Source: Stakelama sediminis (GTDB lineage: Bacteria > Pseudomonadota > Alphaproteobacteria > Sphingomonadales > Sphingomonadaceae). From it: a stretch of DNA of 64,000 nucleotides. Shown here piece after piece: positions 24,539-34,398 of this stretch (positions within the stretch are counted from its first letter, which is position 1; every line of letters starts with the position of its first letter). The notes under the pieces were generated by a model. The model did not search any database. It was not told where the DNA came from and saw only the letters and a program-made list of their open reading frames with translations. A program made the translations under genes and the position numbers. The stretch covers positions 140,265 through 204,264 of the forward strand of contig NZ_JACIJI010000005.1 of the NCBI RefSeq assembly GCF_014199335.1, in the 5' to 3' direction.

Positions 24539-27028
24539 ATGAAGAGTCGGACTTTGGTCGCGCTGGCCGTAACGGCGTGCGCAGTGATTTCGCCCTATCA
24601 TATCGATGCGCAGACGTTGAAGGTCAGTCCCCAGCAAACCCTTGAAACGCAAGGGTTGAGCGTCATTATCGACCAGAACAAGTTCAGCCCGATCTTCTTC
24701 GACGAAAAAAATGCGGGTATTCAGATCATTCTGCATGGCGATCGTATCGCCACCGACGGCGATGTTCGCCTTAACCCGACGCCGGAACAATGGGATCCGG
24801 TTCCTGCCTTTCTCGACCGCAGACTGGGCAGCGAACCCAATCAGGTCATTGTTCATTCCGCTTACAAGAAGCAGGGGCTGGACTATCACGTCTCGGTAAC
24901 GGCGGAGGGTGACGGCTTTCGCATCGCGGTCAATCTCGACAAGCCGCTGCCTGCCGATCTTGCGGGTAAGGCGGGGTTCAACCTCGATTTCATTCCCACC
25001 GCCTATTTCGGCAAGACCTATATGATGGACGGTGCGCCGGGGCTGTTCCCGCGCGATCCCGACGGGCCGATGAAGAAGGACGGGTCGGGCGATCCGATGC
25101 CACTGGCATCCGGCGGCAAGTCGATAACGCTGTCGCCCGAAGACCCGAAAACGCGCGTCACCATCACATCGGACGGAGCGCCGCTGGCGCTGTACGATGC
25201 GCGCAACCGGGCGCAGAATGGCTGGTTCGTGGTCCGTTCGATGATCCCGGCGGGGGCGAAGGACAATGCCGTGGTCTGGCATGTGCGTCCGCACGTCATC
25301 AAGGACTGGGTGCGTCAGCCGGTCGTGTCCTATAATCAGGCGGGCTATACGCCCGATCGCAGCAAGGTCGCGATGATCGAGCTGGACCCCCATTTCAAGG
25401 CACCCGCCGAAGCGACGCTGGTGCGCCTGACCGAGGATGGTACGCCGCAACCGGTGCTGACCGCGAAGGTGAAGCCATGGGGCAAGTGGCTGCGCTATGA
25501 CTATGCCGCGTTCGATTTCTCCAGCGTGCATACGCCGGGCCTCTATGCGATTTCCTATGCCGGGCATACGACCGATCCCTTCCCGATCTCGCCCAAGGCC
25601 TATGCGCATATCTGGCAGACGTCGCTCGACACCTATCTGGCCGAGCAGATGGATCATATGGAGGTGCGCGAACAATATCGCATCTGGCAGGGGCCGTCGC
25701 ATCTGGACGATGCGCGGCAGGCACCGCCCAATATCGTCCATTTCGACGGCTACAAGATGGGGCCGAACCTCGATTCCCCCTATAAGGCGGGGCAGCATAT
25801 TCCCGGCCTGAACATCGGCGGCTGGCAGGATGCGGGCGATTACGACATTCAGACGCCCAGCAACGCGATGGTTATCCGCGATCTGGTCTGGGGACATGAA
25901 CTGTTCGGCATGAACTGGGATGAAACCACGGTCGACGAACCGGCGCGCTATGTCCAGATCCGCAAGCCCGACGGCAAGCAGGACGTGCTGCAGCAGATCC
26001 GCCACGGCACCATCCAGTTGCTCGCGCAATATAAGGTGTTCGGCCATGCGATCGTCGGCATCGTGTCGCCGACGCTGAAACAATATACCCATCTGGGCGA
26101 TGCCGCGTCGCAGACCGACCGGCTGATCTACGATCCCAAGCTGGGGCCGTTGCAGACCAGGGGCGGGTATTCGGGCAAGCCGGACGACCGCTGGGCCTTC
26201 ACCACCGACCTTCCGGCCAATGATCTGGCCGTCGCGGCAGCGCTGGCCGCATCGGCGCGTGCGCTGCACGACAGCGATCCGAAGATGGCGGCACAGGCGC
26301 TCGCCGCGGCCAAGGATATGTGGCAGAAGCAGCGTTCACGCATGGGGGCGAATGCGCCGCAGGGCGATGGCCGCGACGGCGGACGCTTCCTGACGATTTC
26401 GGATGCGTCGGCGACGATCGAACTGCTGATTACCACCAGGGGCGATCCGGTCTATCGCGCGCGGCTGAAACAGCTCATGCCCGCGATCAAACAGCATTTC
26501 GACTTTATCGGCGGTGCCGCCATCCGTGCGATCCCGTATATGGATGCAGACTATCGCGCCGCGCTGGAGCCGATGGTGAAGGCGTATAAGGCAAAGGTCG
26601 ACAGCACCATCGCCGACAACCCCTTCGGCGTGCCGATCAGCATGGGAAGCTGGGCCGGGTCGGCGCAGGTCGCGGCGTTCGGTTCCACCATGTATCTGCT
26701 GCACAAGACGTTCCCGCAGATTGTCGGGCCGGAATATACGCTGCACGCTCTGGATTACATGCTGGGCCGCCATCCCGCGACCAATCTGTCGCTGGTATCG
26801 ACGGTGGGCACCAATTCGAAACTGATCGGCTATGGCCACAATCGTGCCGATTACAGCTTTGTCCCCGGCGGGATGGTGCCGGGCGTGATCGTCATCAAAC
26901 CCGACTTCCCGGAGGAAAAGACGCACTGGCCGTTCCTGTGGTTCGAGAATGAATATACGGTCAGCACCACGGCCGCCTATATCCTTGCCGCCAATGCCGC
27001 GATTGCGGTGACGAAGGACGAGAAATAG
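24539..27028 (+). CDS. Glycoside hydrolase family 9 (endoglucanase/exo-glucosidase type) with N-terminal Ig-like domain
   Basis: An 829-residue secreted enzyme; ATG 24539 follows GGGAGAGGAAAG. A signal peptide ends near SPYHIDAQ (about 26). Residues about 30-255 form a beta-rich N-terminal module of no assigned family. Residues about 258-350 are the cellulase N-terminal Ig-like domain (PVVSYNQAGYTPDRSKVAMIEL). The GH9 catalytic barrel follows: WQDAGDYD gives the base Asp pair near 431-434, MLGRHPATNLSLVS the conserved His, and WFENEYTVSTTAAYI the acid Glu near 804. GH9 enzymes invert beta-1,4-glucosidic bonds of cellulose, mixed-linkage glucan or oligosaccharides. An operator-like site upstream ties it to the xylan regulon. 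Confidence 0.87.
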   Translation: MKSRTLVALAVTACAVISPYHIDAQTLKVSPQQTLETQGLSVIIDQNKFSPIFFDEKNAGIQIILHGDRIATDGDVRLNPTPEQWDPVPAFLDRRLGSEPNQVIVHSAYKKQGLDYHVSVTAEGDGFRIAVNLDKPLPADLAGKAGFNLDFIPTAYFGKTYMMDGAPGLFPRDPDGPMKKDGSGDPMPLASGGKSITLSPEDPKTRVTITSDGAPLALYDARNRAQNGWFVVRSMIPAGAKDNAVVWHVRPHVIKDWVRQPVVSYNQAGYTPDRSKVAMIELDPHFKAPAEATLVRLTEDGTPQPVLTAKVKPWGKWLRYDYAAFDFSSVHTPGLYAISYAGHTTDPFPISPKAYAHIWQTSLDTYLAEQMDHMEVREQYRIWQGPSHLDDARQAPPNIVHFDGYKMGPNLDSPYKAGQHIPGLNIGGWQDAGDYDIQTPSNAMVIRDLVWGHELFGMNWDETTVDEPARYVQIRKPDGKQDVLQQIRHGTIQLLAQYKVFGHAIVGIVSPTLKQYTHLGDAASQTDRLIYDPKLGPLQTRGGYSGKPDDRWAFTTDLPANDLAVAAALAASARALHDSDPKMAAQALAAAKDMWQKQRSRMGANAPQGDGRDGGRFLTISDASATIELLITTRGDPVYRARLKQLMPAIKQHFDFIGGAAIRAIPYMDADYRAALEPMVKAYKAKVDSTIADNPFGVPISMGSWAGSAQVAAFGSTMYLLHKTFPQIVGPEYTLHALDYMLGRHPATNLSLVSTVGTNSKLIGYGHNRADYSFVPGGMVPGVIVIKPDFPEEKTHWPFLWFENEYTVSTTAAYILAANAAIAVTKDEK

Positions 27029-27031
27029 GCG

Positions 27032-29002
27032 TCAGTCGCTGACGACCAGCCTGCGCGTGCGCCGATAGAGCAGTACGACCAGCGCGACGAAAATGATGAC
27101 CCCGCCGATCAGCGCGGGGCCTTCGAACCCGTCCCCGACCAGCGCGAGCGGACTGTCGTTTCCGCTGGCGGCGACGATCCCGGCGAAGAGGACGCCCCAC
27201 AGGCTTTCGCCGACGATCATCCCGGTCGCGGTCAGCACGCCCATGCGCTGCGCGAATTCGGGGTCGGCGCGTCCCGCCGCCCAGCGGTCGTAGAACCAGC
27301 CGATCAGCGCGCCCGCCGATACCGGCAGAATCAGACTCATCGGCAGGTAAATGCCGATGCCGACCGCCAGCGGGGGCAGGCGCATCCGTCCCAGCATCCC
27401 CAGCACTTCGTCCAGCACCACGAAGATCACGCCGGCCACCGCCCCCCAGCCGATCATCGCCCAGTTCAGATTGCCGCCCAGCACACCCTTCGCCAGTGCG
27501 GAGATCAGCGCCGCCTGTGGCGCGGGCAGTGCATCCGGCCCGGCACCGGGAGCACCGGCAAAGCCGAAAGCGGTGTTGAGCAGGTCGAGCACCGGCGGGA
27601 TGATGAGGCTGCCGAACACCACGCCGATGACCAGCGCGACCTGTTGCTTCCATGGCGTCGCACCGACCAGTTGGCCGGTCTTCAGGTCTTGCAGATTATC
27701 GTTCGAAATCGTCGCGACGCCGAACACGATGCCGGTGACGATCAGCGCATAGGCGATCAGCGCGTCGGTGGTGCCCGTCGGCTGGTCGCGCCCGAACAGC
27801 CCGACCAGCATCAGCGCGGCGGCGACAACGGACAGGATGCCGATCCCCGAAACGGGGGAGTTCGACGCCCCGATCAGCCCGGCCATATAGCCGCACACCG
27901 CCGCGATCAGCAGGCCGATGACGATCACGAAGGCCAGCGCGCCCGCGATCAGCACGATTTCCGATCCCGCCAGCGGCCCGCTGCGGATCAGGCTCCACAA
28001 CAGGATGGCGATGGGCAGCAGCATCGCCACCGCGCCCGCGCCGACCACCGCGATCGGCAGGTCGCGTTCTTCCAGCGCCAGTGCCTCGCCCGCATGGCGC
28101 GCGCGACTGGCGGCCATGGCGGAACGGATGCCGCCGATCACCGGACCTGCGATGCGCAACAGCGTCCAGATCGCCGCGACGCCAATCACGCCCGCACCGA
28201 AAAACCGGACATCGTCGCCGAAAATCTGCCCCGCCCATGCTTCGGGGCCGCCGGGCAGGGGGTGTTGCGTCGTCAGGATGGGGAGCAGGATGCCCGAACT
28301 GACGATCACGCCGATGAACATCGCCACGCCCACCGAAATGCCGACCAGATGGCCGACGCCCAGCAAGGCGAAGGAGAGCGTGAAGCCACCGCCCGTCGCA
28401 CCGCCGCCGACACGAAACCATTTGGTCGCCTCGCTCGCCACCAGCTTTGTCTGCGTCGCGATGGCATAGCCCATGCTGATGATGCCGTTCCACAGCAGCA
28501 CGCTCAGCCCCTTGGCGCTTTCCACCGCACCTTCACGCGATTCGGAACCGACCTTCAGTACCTCTGCCGCGGCCTTTCCTTCGGGGTAGGGCAGGTCGGT
28601 ATCGACGACGAGCGCGCGGCGCAGCGGTACCGAAAACAGCACGCCCAATATGCCGCCGGTGCCGGTGATCGCGGCGGTCGTCCAATAGGGAAAGCCCTGC
28701 CACCAGCCGATCATGACGAGGCCGGGAAGCACGAAGATGATCGCCGCCAGCGTGCCCGCCGCACTGGCGACGGTCTGGACGATATTATTCTCGTAGATCG
28801 TCGAATCTCTGAACCCGCGCAGCACCGCCATGGAGATGACGGCGGCGGGAATCGAGGTGGCGAAGGTCAGCCCGACCTTCAGACCCAGATAGACATTGGC
28901 GGCGGTGAACAGCAGCGTGATGATGCCGCCCAGAATGACCCCGCGCAGCGTAAGCTCTACCGGCGAAGACCCCCGCTTCGCCTCTTCCACCGTGCTCGCC
29001 AT
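27032..29002 (-). CDS. OPT family oligopeptide transporter
   Basis: A 656-residue integral membrane protein with about 16 spans. The opening ELTLRGVILGGIITLLFTAANVYLGLKVG and the later TIYENNIVQTVASAAGT are typical of prokaryotic OPT proteins, as is SNDNLQDLKTGQLVGATPWKQQ in the cytoplasmic loop. Known members move peptides or metal-chelate complexes with protons. Its stop is 3 bases from the stop of the convergent GH9 gene. No regulatory site of the sugar regulon is visible near its start at 29002, so it may be a bystander in the polysaccharide locus. Confidence 0.88.
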   Translation of the reverse strand: MASTVEEAKRGSSPVELTLRGVILGGIITLLFTAANVYLGLKVGLTFATSIPAAVISMAVLRGFRDSTIYENNIVQTVASAAGTLAAIIFVLPGLVMIGWWQGFPYWTTAAITGTGGILGVLFSVPLRRALVVDTDLPYPEGKAAAEVLKVGSESREGAVESAKGLSVLLWNGIISMGYAIATQTKLVASEATKWFRVGGGATGGGFTLSFALLGVGHLVGISVGVAMFIGVIVSSGILLPILTTQHPLPGGPEAWAGQIFGDDVRFFGAGVIGVAAIWTLLRIAGPVIGGIRSAMAASRARHAGEALALEERDLPIAVVGAGAVAMLLPIAILLWSLIRSGPLAGSEIVLIAGALAFVIVIGLLIAAVCGYMAGLIGASNSPVSGIGILSVVAAALMLVGLFGRDQPTGTTDALIAYALIVTGIVFGVATISNDNLQDLKTGQLVGATPWKQQVALVIGVVFGSLIIPPVLDLLNTAFGFAGAPGAGPDALPAPQAALISALAKGVLGGNLNWAMIGWGAVAGVIFVVLDEVLGMLGRMRLPPLAVGIGIYLPMSLILPVSAGALIGWFYDRWAAGRADPEFAQRMGVLTATGMIVGESLWGVLFAGIVAASGNDSPLALVGDGFEGPALIGGVIIFVALVVLLYRRTRRLVVSD

Positions 29003-29110
29003 CCTGATCCCCGACCCTTTGCATGATTGTTGCGTGCCCGCTTCATGCCATGCCGCCTGTCCTGCGCCTAGGGGAAACCCGAGGTGGCGTTTTCAACGGG
29101 GTGTCGCCCC

Positions 29111-30055
29111 CTATCCGCACATATTCGCGTCGGGCAGGCCGATCTTCGTCGGCGGAACGGCAATGTTCCGGGCGCGTGCGGCCGCTTCCAGACTCGGCGA
29201 CGGTCCGGGCAGGCTCATATCGGTCGCGGTTTTGTAGAAGGGGTCGGACTCGGCCTTGGGCAGGCTGATGAAGGTGAAGCCCATCGAATGGTAAAGCTTC
29301 AGCAGGCGCGGCAGCATGTGCGCATCGAACGCGCCCAGATGCATCAGCAGCACATAGGGAATGTCGCGGCCGTACAGTTCGTGCGACAGTTTGCGTTCCT
29401 TGAGCGCCTGTTCGCGCGCGGCACCGAGATAGCTTGCTTCCAGTTGCCCGACCGCCTGATGATTGCCCTTTTCCATGCAGCGGGCATAGGGCACGTTCCA
29501 GCCATAATCGCCGAAGCTCATCGTAACCGCGGCAATGCGATAGCCGTGCTGCCCCAGATAGTGGCGAAGCGAATCGCGTTGCTGCGGCGTCTTGCCCTCG
29601 GCCAGATAGGGAAAACGCAGCCAGCGCCAGTCATGCCCCTTCATCAGCTTTTTCAGGATCGGGACGTTTTTCTCCATTTGCGCTTCAAAGGCGGCAACCC
29701 CTTTTTCGTTGAGATTGAGATGGTTGTAGGTGTGATTGCCGATCGGGTGTCCGGCGGCGCGCCAGGCCGCGAGCACCCTGGGCGATTGCGGATTGTCGGC
29801 ACCGAACCCGCCGTTCATGAAGCCGAATGCGGGGGCGTGATATTTTTTCAGGGCGGCGATGATTTCGTGAACCACGTCCAGTCGGGTGACGCCGGGCGGC
29901 AACGGGCCGTGGGCGGGCATGTCGTCGAACGTCAACGCAATCCGGGGCGCGGGAGAGGCGGGTGCCGGGGCGTTTGGAGGGGTTTGACCCGACGCCATCT
30001 GAGAAACGCCCAGCAGGGATAATGCGGCAATGCCAGCGCACGCGAACTTCAACAT
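29111..30055 (-). CDS. Polysaccharide deacetylase (CE4/NodB-type), secreted
   Basis: A 314-residue protein from the ATG at 30055, with GGAGAGG upstream. The signal peptide (MLKFACAGIAALSLLG to MASGQ) ends near residue 24 and a Pro/Ala linker follows. The NodB core shows IALTFDDMPAHG (catalytic-metal Asp pair), IGNHTYNHLNLN (the HxxxH metal ligands) and LRFPYLAEG (motif 3). In this position CE4 could remove acetyl groups from xylan, although many sphingomonad relatives have unproved substrates. A longer reading to 30244 exists but would cross the operator-like sites. It is divergent from manD, and the gap contains two LacI-type sites. Confidence 0.82.
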   Translation of the reverse strand: MLKFACAGIAALSLLGVSQMASGQTPPNAPAPASPAPRIALTFDDMPAHGPLPPGVTRLDVVHEIIAALKKYHAPAFGFMNGGFGADNPQSPRVLAAWRAAGHPIGNHTYNHLNLNEKGVAAFEAQMEKNVPILKKLMKGHDWRWLRFPYLAEGKTPQQRDSLRHYLGQHGYRIAAVTMSFGDYGWNVPYARCMEKGNHQAVGQLEASYLGAAREQALKERKLSHELYGRDIPYVLLMHLGAFDAHMLPRLLKLYHSMGFTFISLPKAESDPFYKTATDMSLPGPSPSLEAAARARNIAVPPTKIGLPDANMCG

Positions 30056-30073
30056 CTTCAGCCTCTCCGTTAT

Positions 30074-30087
30074 GGTTATCGCTAACA
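30074..30087. promoter_or_regulatory. Predicted LacI-family operator upstream of CE4 gene
   Basis: GGTTATCGCTAACA keeps the CGCTA core and the flanking A/T pattern of the regulon palindrome (10 of 14 positions). It ends 18 bases upstream of the deacetylase ATG on the minus strand. Confidence 0.45.
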
Positions 30088-30214
30088 CTACTATGCGGCG
30101 CCGATTTTCCGCAAGGGCCGATGCGCGGGCGTAGAGCGGAAAATATCGTTCACGTATCCTGAGCCGCGCAAAATGCGTTTGCGGCAATTGACAATTTCCC
30201 TTCAAAAATGAATC

Positions 30215-30228
30215 TGGTATCGCTATCA
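30215..30228. promoter_or_regulatory. Predicted LacI-family operator upstream of manD
   Basis: TGGTATCGCTATCA matches the palindrome TGATAGCGCTATCA at 12 of 14 positions. It lies 236 bases before the manD ATG, leaving a long leader between. It may also serve the divergent deacetylase gene. Confidence 0.55.
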
Positions 30229-30463
30229 AAATAGAGTCAGACATAACCGGGTGAAACTTTCACCGGAAAGGAGAGGGTGATCGAAAGGGCGCAGCCATGG
30301 GCGGCCGAATTGTGCGATGCGTCGCGTGACCGGCGTCGGGAAGGAGCGCTTCCCCGACGGACGCCGGACATTTTCCTCCCCAATGAACTTGAACGCGACT
30401 CGTGCATGGCGAGGCGCCCCTTTGGATGCGCGCAGGCGCGCCATCGCATTTTAAGGAGCAACG

Positions 30464-31675
30464 ATGCCTAAAATCACTGCCGCGAAGGTGATCGTAACTT
30501 CACCGGGGCGGAATTTCGTTACGTTGAAGATTGAAACGGACGAAGGCGTGTACGGGCTGGGCGACGCCACGCTCAACGGGCGCGAGCTGGCGGTGGCGGC
30601 CTATCTGAACGACCATGTCGTTCCGTGTCTGATCGGGCGCGACGCGCATCGGATCGAGGATGTGTGGCAGTTTCTCTATCGCGGCGCCTATTGGCGGCGC
30701 GGGCCGGTGACGATGTCGGCGATCGCCGCCGTCGATACCGCGCTGTGGGATATCAAGGGCAAGCTGGCGGGGCTGCCGGTCTATCAGTTGCTGGGCGGGG
30801 CGTGCCGCGAAGGGTGCATGGTGTATGGCCATGCCAACGGCAAAACGATCGAGGAAACGATCGACAACGCGCTCCATTATCAGGAGCTGGGATATAAGGC
30901 GATCCGCCTGCAATCCGGCGTGCCTGGCCTGAATTCGACCTATGGCGTGTCGAAGGATCGCTATTTCTACGAACCCGCCGATGCCGATCTGCCGACCGAA
31001 AATGTCTGGTCGACCAGCAAATATATGCGTTCGGTGCCGCCATTGTTCGACGCGGCGCGCGACGCGCTGGGCTGGGACGTGCACCTGCTGCACGACGTGC
31101 ATCACCGGCTTACCCCCATTGAAGCGGGGCGGCTCGGCAGGGATCTCGAACCCTATCGCCTGTTCTGGATGGAAGACGCCACCCCGGCGGAGGGGCAGGC
31201 CAATTTCCGCCTGATCCGTCAGCATACGACCACGCCGCTGGCGGTGGGCGAAATCTTCAACTCGATCTGGGATGCCAAGCAACTGATCGAGGAGCAACTG
31301 ATCGACTATATCCGCGCGACCGTCGTGCATGCGGGCGGCATCAGTCATCTGCGCAAGCTGGCGAGCTTTGCCGATCTGTACAATGTACGCACCGGCTGTC
31401 ACGGGGCCACCGATCTGTCGCCGGTATGTATGGCGGCGGCACTGCATTTCGGCCTGTCGACCACCAATTTCGGCATTCAGGAATATATGCGGCACACCGA
31501 AGAGACCGATGCCGTCTTCCCGCATCATTATCGCTTTGCCGACGGGCTGATGCATCCCGGCGATGCGCCGGGACTGGGCGTCGATATCGACGAGGAACTG
31601 GCCGCGAAATACGAATATAAACGCGCCTATCTGCCGGTGAACCGCCTGGAGGACGGGACGATGTTCCATTGGTAG
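30464..31675 (+). CDS. manD: D-mannonate dehydratase, enolase superfamily
   Basis: A 403-residue enzyme; the ATG follows AAGGAGCAACG. The N-terminal capping domain ([15 protein letters not shown]) and barrel follow the mandelate-racemase/enolase plan. Visible are [37 protein letters not shown], then [13 protein letters not shown] and [12 protein letters not shown] with the metal Asp and Glu, and [13 protein letters not shown]. The terminal EDGTMFHW is like that of characterised ManD proteins, one of which is from Novosphingobium. The reaction is D-mannonate to 2-keto-3-deoxy-D-gluconate in glucuronate breakdown. It precedes a hexuronate-type MFS carrier by 11 bases. Confidence 0.92.
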   Translation: MPKITAAKVIVTSPGRNFVTLKIETDEGVYGLGDATLNGRELAVAAYLNDHVVPCLIGRDAHRIEDVWQFLYRGAYWRRGPVTMSAIAAVDTALWDIKGKLAGLPVYQLLGGACREGCMVYGHANGKTIEETIDNALHYQELGYKAIRLQSGVPGLNSTYGVSKDRYFYEPADADLPTENVWSTSKYMRSVPPLFDAARDALGWDVHLLHDVHHRLTPIEAGRLGRDLEPYRLFWMEDATPAEGQANFRLIRQHTTTPLAVGEIFNSIWDAKQLIEEQLIDYIRATVVHAGGISHLRKLASFADLYNVRTGCHGATDLSPVCMAAALHFGLSTTNFGIQEYMRHTEETDAVFPHHYRFADGLMHPGDAPGLGVDIDEELAAKYEYKRAYLPVNRLEDGTMFHW

Positions 31676-31686
31676 GAGATAATGCC

Positions 31687-33054
31687 GTGAAGGAGGCCGC
31701 AGACGCCGCCACGCTGCCCGGATCGGACGTACCGCGTCCGCCGATGGCAAAGCCTTCGGGCAAGGTGCGCTGGATCGTCTGCGCCTTTCTGTTTTTCGCG
31801 GTCGTATTGTCCTATGTCGACCGGCTGGTGCTGCCGGTGCTCAAGCCCGAACTGGCGACGCGCTATCACTGGGATGAGGAAGGCTATGCCAACCTCGCCG
31901 CCTATTTTCAGCTTATCTACGGCATCGCCTATGTCTTTTCCGGCTGGGTGATCGACCGGATCGGGGCGCGGCTGGGTTATGCCGTGGCGATGGCGTTGTG
32001 GACGCTGGGCCATGTCATGCACGCGGCCTTCACCACGACCTCCGGCATGATCTGGGCGCGCATTCCGCTGGGTATCGGCGAAGCGGCGACGTTTCCCGCC
32101 GCGCTGAAAACGGTCGGCGAATGGTTCCCCAAGCGGGAACGGGCGCTGGCGATCGGGATTTTCAATGCCGGGTCGAATGTCGGCGCGATCGTCACGCCGC
32201 TGCTGGTGCCGTGGATCGTGGTCGGGTTGCAGCTTGGCTGGCGCGCGGCCTTTTACGTCACCGGTTCGCTGTCGGTCATCTGGCTGATCGGCTGGCTGAT
32301 CTTCTATCGCCGCCCGCGCGAAAAGGCGTCGGTCACGCCGGAAGAGGTTGCCTGGATCGAGTCCGATTCGACGCTGACCGAAGATGAGGAAGACCGGCAG
32401 CCGCGTCCGTCCTGGGGCAGCATGTTCCGGCATCGTCAGGCCTGGGCCTATATCACCGGCCGCTTCATGATCGATCCGTTCTGGTGGACCTTCCTGTTCT
32501 GGCTGCCCGATTTCTTTTCGCGCCGGTTCGACCTGAAGCTCAGCGAGTTCGGTCCGCCGCTGGTGGCGGTATACCTGCTTGCCGATATCGGATCGATCGG
32601 CGGCGGCTGGATCAGTTCGCGGCTGCTGGGGCGCGGGTTCAAAACGGGGCGTGCGCGCAAGATCGCGATGTTCTGTTCCGCGCTGTGCACCGTGCCGATC
32701 GCCTTTGCGACTCAGGCGCCGAATATGTGGATCGCGGTGCTGTTCATTGGCCTTGCCTGTGCCGGGCATCAGGGCTTTTCGGCCAATCTCTATGCACTGC
32801 CGGGCGATCTGTTCCCGCGCCGGATGGTGGGGTCGGTGGTCGGCATCGGCGGATTGTCGGGCGCCATCGGCGGCTTCATCATGGCGAAGTCGGCAGGGGC
32901 CATTCTGGAAACCGTCGGCAGTTTTCAGCCGATCTTCATCGCCGCCGCCTGTGCCTATCTGCTGGCACTGCTGGTCGTACACATCATCGTGCCGCGCTAT
33001 GCGCCCGTGCCGCTGTCGAAACTGACCGGCGACGCGCAGACTGCAACACACTGA
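31687..33054 (+). CDS. MFS transporter, hexuronate (ExuT)-like anion:cation symporter
   Basis: A 455-residue carrier with 12 spans. GTG 31687 follows AGGAG by 8 bases; the ATG-like upstream codons are less well placed. RWIVCAFLFFAVVLSYVDRLVLPVLKPEL is typical of the ACS family of hexuronate and hexonate carriers, as are GIGEAATFPAALKTVGEWFPKRERALAIGIFNAGSNVGAI in the N-half and GRFMIDPFWWTFLFWLPDF at span seven. The gene follows manD at 11 bases, so the likely substrate is a hexuronate such as glucuronate freed from glucuronoxylan, or mannonate itself. Confidence 0.87.
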   Translation: MKEAADAATLPGSDVPRPPMAKPSGKVRWIVCAFLFFAVVLSYVDRLVLPVLKPELATRYHWDEEGYANLAAYFQLIYGIAYVFSGWVIDRIGARLGYAVAMALWTLGHVMHAAFTTTSGMIWARIPLGIGEAATFPAALKTVGEWFPKRERALAIGIFNAGSNVGAIVTPLLVPWIVVGLQLGWRAAFYVTGSLSVIWLIGWLIFYRRPREKASVTPEEVAWIESDSTLTEDEEDRQPRPSWGSMFRHRQAWAYITGRFMIDPFWWTFLFWLPDFFSRRFDLKLSEFGPPLVAVYLLADIGSIGGGWISSRLLGRGFKTGRARKIAMFCSALCTVPIAFATQAPNMWIAVLFIGLACAGHQGFSANLYALPGDLFPRRMVGSVVGIGGLSGAIGGFIMAKSAGAILETVGSFQPIFIAAACAYLLALLVVHIIVPRYAPVPLSKLTGDAQTATH

Positions 33055-33069
33055 AACCGGGAGAAGTCA

Positions 33070-34302
33070 ATGCGAATGCTGGGAATTGTTGCAGGGCTGG
33101 CGCTGGTCGCGACCCCCGTTGCCGCGCAGACGCCGGTCAGGGGCAGCGCATGGACCGGAAGCTGGGCATCGGCACAGCAGATTCCGGAGCCCAATAATGC
33201 GCTGCCGCCCGAAAAGCTGACCGACGCCACGCTGCGTCAGGTCGTGCACCTCAGCATCGGCGGGCCGGAAATGCGTATTCAGGTGTCGAATGCCTTCGGC
33301 AAGCAGCCGCTGCGTATCGACGGGGTGCATGTCGCCTATTCAGCCGATCCCGCAAGCGCGCGGATCGTGCAGGGCAGCGACCATCGCGTGACCTTTAACG
33401 GCAGCGACAGCGTCGTGGTGCCGGCGGGCGCGTCCTACTGGTCGGACCCTGTCAATATGGCGGTGCGCCCGCTGTCGAGCCTGGCCGTGACGATGTACCT
33501 GCCGAAAGCGCCCGCGCGTGAGACGAGCCATCCCGGATCGCGCGCCACCAGCTATGTCGTGCAGGGCGACCATCTGGCCGATGCCGACATGCCCGATGCG
33601 TTCAAGGTCGATCACTGGTTTCAGCTTGCCGGGATTTCGGTCGAAACCCCAGGCCCGGCGCATGCAATCATTGCCCTGGGCGATTCGATTACGGATGGCC
33701 ATGCCTCCACCACCAACGGCAATGATCGCTGGACGGACTTTCTGGCCAAACGGTTGCAGGCCGGGGCGACGACCCGCAATCTGTCGGTCCTTAATCTCGG
33801 CATCGGCGGCAATCATCTGCTGACCGACGGGCTTGGTCCCAATGCGCTTGCGCGCTTCAATCGGGACGTGCTGGCCCAGCCGGGGGTGCGCTATATGATC
33901 GTGCTGGAGGGGATTAACGACCTTGGCGGACTGTCGCGCGAAAAGACGACGACACAGGCCGACCATGACGCGCTGGTCGCGCATATGATCGGGGCGCTTC
34001 AGCAGATTGTCGAGCGCGCGCGTGCGCATGGGATCAAGGCGATCGGCGGCACCATCATGCCCGACGGCAAGTCGGGATATTACCACCCCGGTCCGATGAG
34101 CGAGGCGGATCGGCAAAAGGTGAATGCATGGATACGAACGCCGGGGCATTTCGACGCCGTCATTGATTTCGACCGGATCATGCGCGATCCGAAACATCCC
34201 GGCAACCTGAACCCGAAATACGACTCAGGCGATGGTCTGCATCCGGGGCCGGTCGGGTATAAGGCGATGGCGGATGCCATTTCACTGTCGCTGTTTCACT
34301 GA
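33070..34302 (+). CDS. Secreted SGNH/GDSL hydrolase, putative carbohydrate esterase
   Basis: A 410-residue exported enzyme; the ATG follows CCGGGAGAAGTCA, 15 bases after the MFS stop. The signal peptide ends VAAQ (about 20). Residues about 25-190 are a beta-rich N-terminal module. The SGNH blocks are clear: ALGDSITDG (nucleophile Ser), LGIGGN (Gly), EGINDLGG (Asn) and DGLHPGPVGY (Asp and His). These enzymes remove acetyl or other acyl groups from sugars. Location after manD and the uronate carrier fits deacetylation of xylan or xylo-oligosaccharides, but this is inference. Confidence 0.82.
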   Translation: MRMLGIVAGLALVATPVAAQTPVRGSAWTGSWASAQQIPEPNNALPPEKLTDATLRQVVHLSIGGPEMRIQVSNAFGKQPLRIDGVHVAYSADPASARIVQGSDHRVTFNGSDSVVVPAGASYWSDPVNMAVRPLSSLAVTMYLPKAPARETSHPGSRATSYVVQGDHLADADMPDAFKVDHWFQLAGISVETPGPAHAIIALGDSITDGHASTTNGNDRWTDFLAKRLQAGATTRNLSVLNLGIGGNHLLTDGLGPNALARFNRDVLAQPGVRYMIVLEGINDLGGLSREKTTTQADHDALVAHMIGALQQIVERARAHGIKAIGGTIMPDGKSGYYHPGPMSEADRQKVNAWIRTPGHFDAVIDFDRIMRDPKHPGNLNPKYDSGDGLHPGPVGYKAMADAISLSLFH

Positions 34303-34371
34303 ATTGCGCATGGAATGGGGATCGGGACGCTGGTAACGGGTCAAAACTTGACGCAGTTGCACGGATACATA

Positions 34372-34385
34372 CGGTATCGCTAACA
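34372..34385. promoter_or_regulatory. Predicted LacI-family operator upstream of xylX
   Basis: CGGTATCGCTAACA, with the TATCGCTA core of the regulon palindrome (10 of 14 positions). It ends 13 bases before the ATG at 34399, placed to block the xylX-xylB-xylC-transporter transcript. Confidence 0.5.
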
Positions 34386-34398
34386 ATGTGCTGTGTTG

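Noticed and set aside
24524..26269. 581-residue minus-strand frame opposite GH9
   Set aside because: The plus strand carries a clear secreted GH9; the minus product is Arg-rich without motifs.
31627..33051. 474-residue minus-strand frame opposite the ExuT-like carrier
   Set aside because: Mirror image of a 12-span carrier; the minus product is Asp/Arg/Gln-rich.
34331..34344. TGGTAACGGGTCAA as another LacI site before xylX
   Set aside because: Only about half of the positions fit and the core CG is offset; the site at 34372 is far better.
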